From Microbacterium sp. (GTDB taxonomy: Bacteria > Actinomycetota > Actinomycetes > Actinomycetales > Microbacteriaceae), in contig JAITUD010000168.1 in NCBI GenBank assembly GCA_031286555.1, positions 1-7,816 on the forward strand: 7,816 nucleotides of DNA, given 5' to 3'. Below the pieces are notes generated by a model. It did no database searches. It was not told the DNA's origin and worked only from the letters and a program-made list of their open reading frames with translations. A program made the position numbers and the translations under genes. Shown one piece after another: positions 7,100 to 7,816 of this stretch (its first letter is position 1; each line of letters opens with the position of its first letter).

Positions 7100-7816
7100 C
7101 ATGACCACGCCCATCCGCGTCGGACTCTGCGCGCGCAAGCATCCGCTGGCCGGTGAGCTCGGCCCGCTCGGGCTGCTGCAGCGCTGCGCAGACGACGGTT
7201 ACGACGGGGTGTTCTTCCGCACCATCCTCGACGTCACCACGACGCTCGACACGGGAGTCCTCCGCGACGTCCGGCAGAAGGCCGACGAGCTGGGTCTGTA
7301 CCTCGAGATGGGCCTGGGCAAGATCAACCCGTTCAACATCTCCGAGGAGCGCGGGATCCGCGACATCGGCGAGGGCGACTACCTGCTCGGCATGACGCGG
7401 ATGATCGAGGCGGCCGCCGAGATCAGATGCACCGACCTGTGGGCCGACACCGCGAATTACCAGGGGCACTCCTGGGGGCTGTTCGCGATCGACCGGTTCC
7501 GCACCGACGTCGAATGGGACGACCAGCTGCGCATGACCACGAAGTTCGTGCAGCGGCTGGTGCCGGTGCTCGACGCCCACGACGCGCACCTCGCGGTGGA
7601 GACGCACGAGGAGATCACCACCGACGAGCTGGCCCGCATGGGCGAGGAGGTCGGTGAGCGGTTCGGCGTGACCCTCGACCTGGCCAACGTCGTCGTACGC
7701 GGCGAGGACCCGGTCGCCGCCGCCCGGCGCATGGCGCCGTTCGTGCGGCAGACGCACATGCGCGACGTCGCGCTGTTCACCACCCCGCAGGGGCTGCGCA
7801 GGCAGATCCGCGCGGT
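7092..7816 (+). CDS. xylose-isomerase-like TIM-barrel protein (sugar phosphate isomerase/epimerase family), cut by right edge
   Basis: 241 codons are visible with no stop before the window ends. The pattern is that of the AP_endonuc_2 / xylose-isomerase-like TIM barrel. These enzymes bind a divalent metal through Glu, Asp, His and a later Glu. Matching residues are Glu170 with His172 (AVETHEE), Asp196 (VTLDLANV) and His222 with Asp225 (QTHMRD); the last Glu would lie beyond the edge. The N-terminal strand RVGLCARKHP and the DDGYDGVFFR element also fit. I chose the ATG at 7092, which follows GGAAGAAG at 7081-7088 and overlaps the ATPase stop by 8 bases; an in-frame ATG at 7101 is possible. It probably acts on the imported compound. 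Members include isomerases, epimerases, inosose dehydratases and C-glycoside-cleaving enzymes, so no reaction is assigned. Confidence 0.85.
   Translation, partial: MTDMTTPIRVGLCARKHPLAGELGPLGLLQRCADDGYDGVFFRTILDVTTTLDTGVLRDVRQKADELGLYLEMGLGKINPFNISEERGIRDIGEGDYLLGMTRMIEAAAEIRCTDLWADTANYQGHSWGLFAIDRFRTDVEWDDQLRMTTKFVQRLVPVLDAHDAHLAVETHEEITTDELARMGEEVGERFGVTLDLANVVVRGEDPVAAARRMAPFVRQTHMRDVALFTTPQGLRRQIRA

Noticed and set aside
5519..7138. A 539-codon minus-strand open frame opposite the two ATPases
   Set aside because: It is low-complexity and Arg/Ser/Ala-rich with no recognisable domain, while the plus strand carries intact ABC ATPases.

Overview
This is a high-GC window (roughly two thirds G+C by eye) with actinobacterial codon use. 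It has Shine-Dalgarno-led genes, a twin-arginine lipoprotein signal and LacI-type control. The style fits Microbacteriaceae, perhaps Microbacterium, but that placement is inference; no rRNA or marker gene is present.

Layout. Bases 1-830 (minus strand) hold most of a LacI-family repressor whose C-terminus runs off the left edge. A 151-bp divergent intergenic region follows, with a near-palindromic LacI-type operator at 861-872. Reading right are a 244-aa SUMF1/formylglycine-generating-enzyme-like protein without the catalytic cysteine pair (982-1716) and a 106-bp gap carrying a probable promoter, a 10-bp direct repeat and a second operator-like site. Next comes a complete five-gene Dpp/Opp-type ABC importer: a Tat-type lipoprotein binding protein (1823-3520), two permeases (3533-4519, 4516-5481) and two ATPases (5478-6284, 6281-7099). 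The last gene is a xylose-isomerase-like TIM-barrel protein, cut by the right edge (7092 to end).

How it fits together. The importer genes downstream of the binding protein overlap by 4, 4, 4 and 8 bases, so they and the TIM-barrel gene are almost certainly one translationally coupled operon. The transporter is of the peptide/nickel class by sequence, but the LacI regulator and the sugar isomerase/epimerase-like enzyme suggest a carbohydrate or glycoside substrate. The shared ACGTTACC half-site suggests that the repressor controls both its own divergent region and the importer promoter. The substrate cannot be read from this window.

The most unusual observations are the SUMF1-fold protein that is unlikely to be a sulfatase activator, the 16-bp-spaced direct repeat in the importer promoter, and strong apparent over-representation of the heptamer CGGATGC/GCATCCG. 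The heptamer occurs in all codon frames and also outside genes. No RNA genes, CRISPR arrays or mobile elements were seen.
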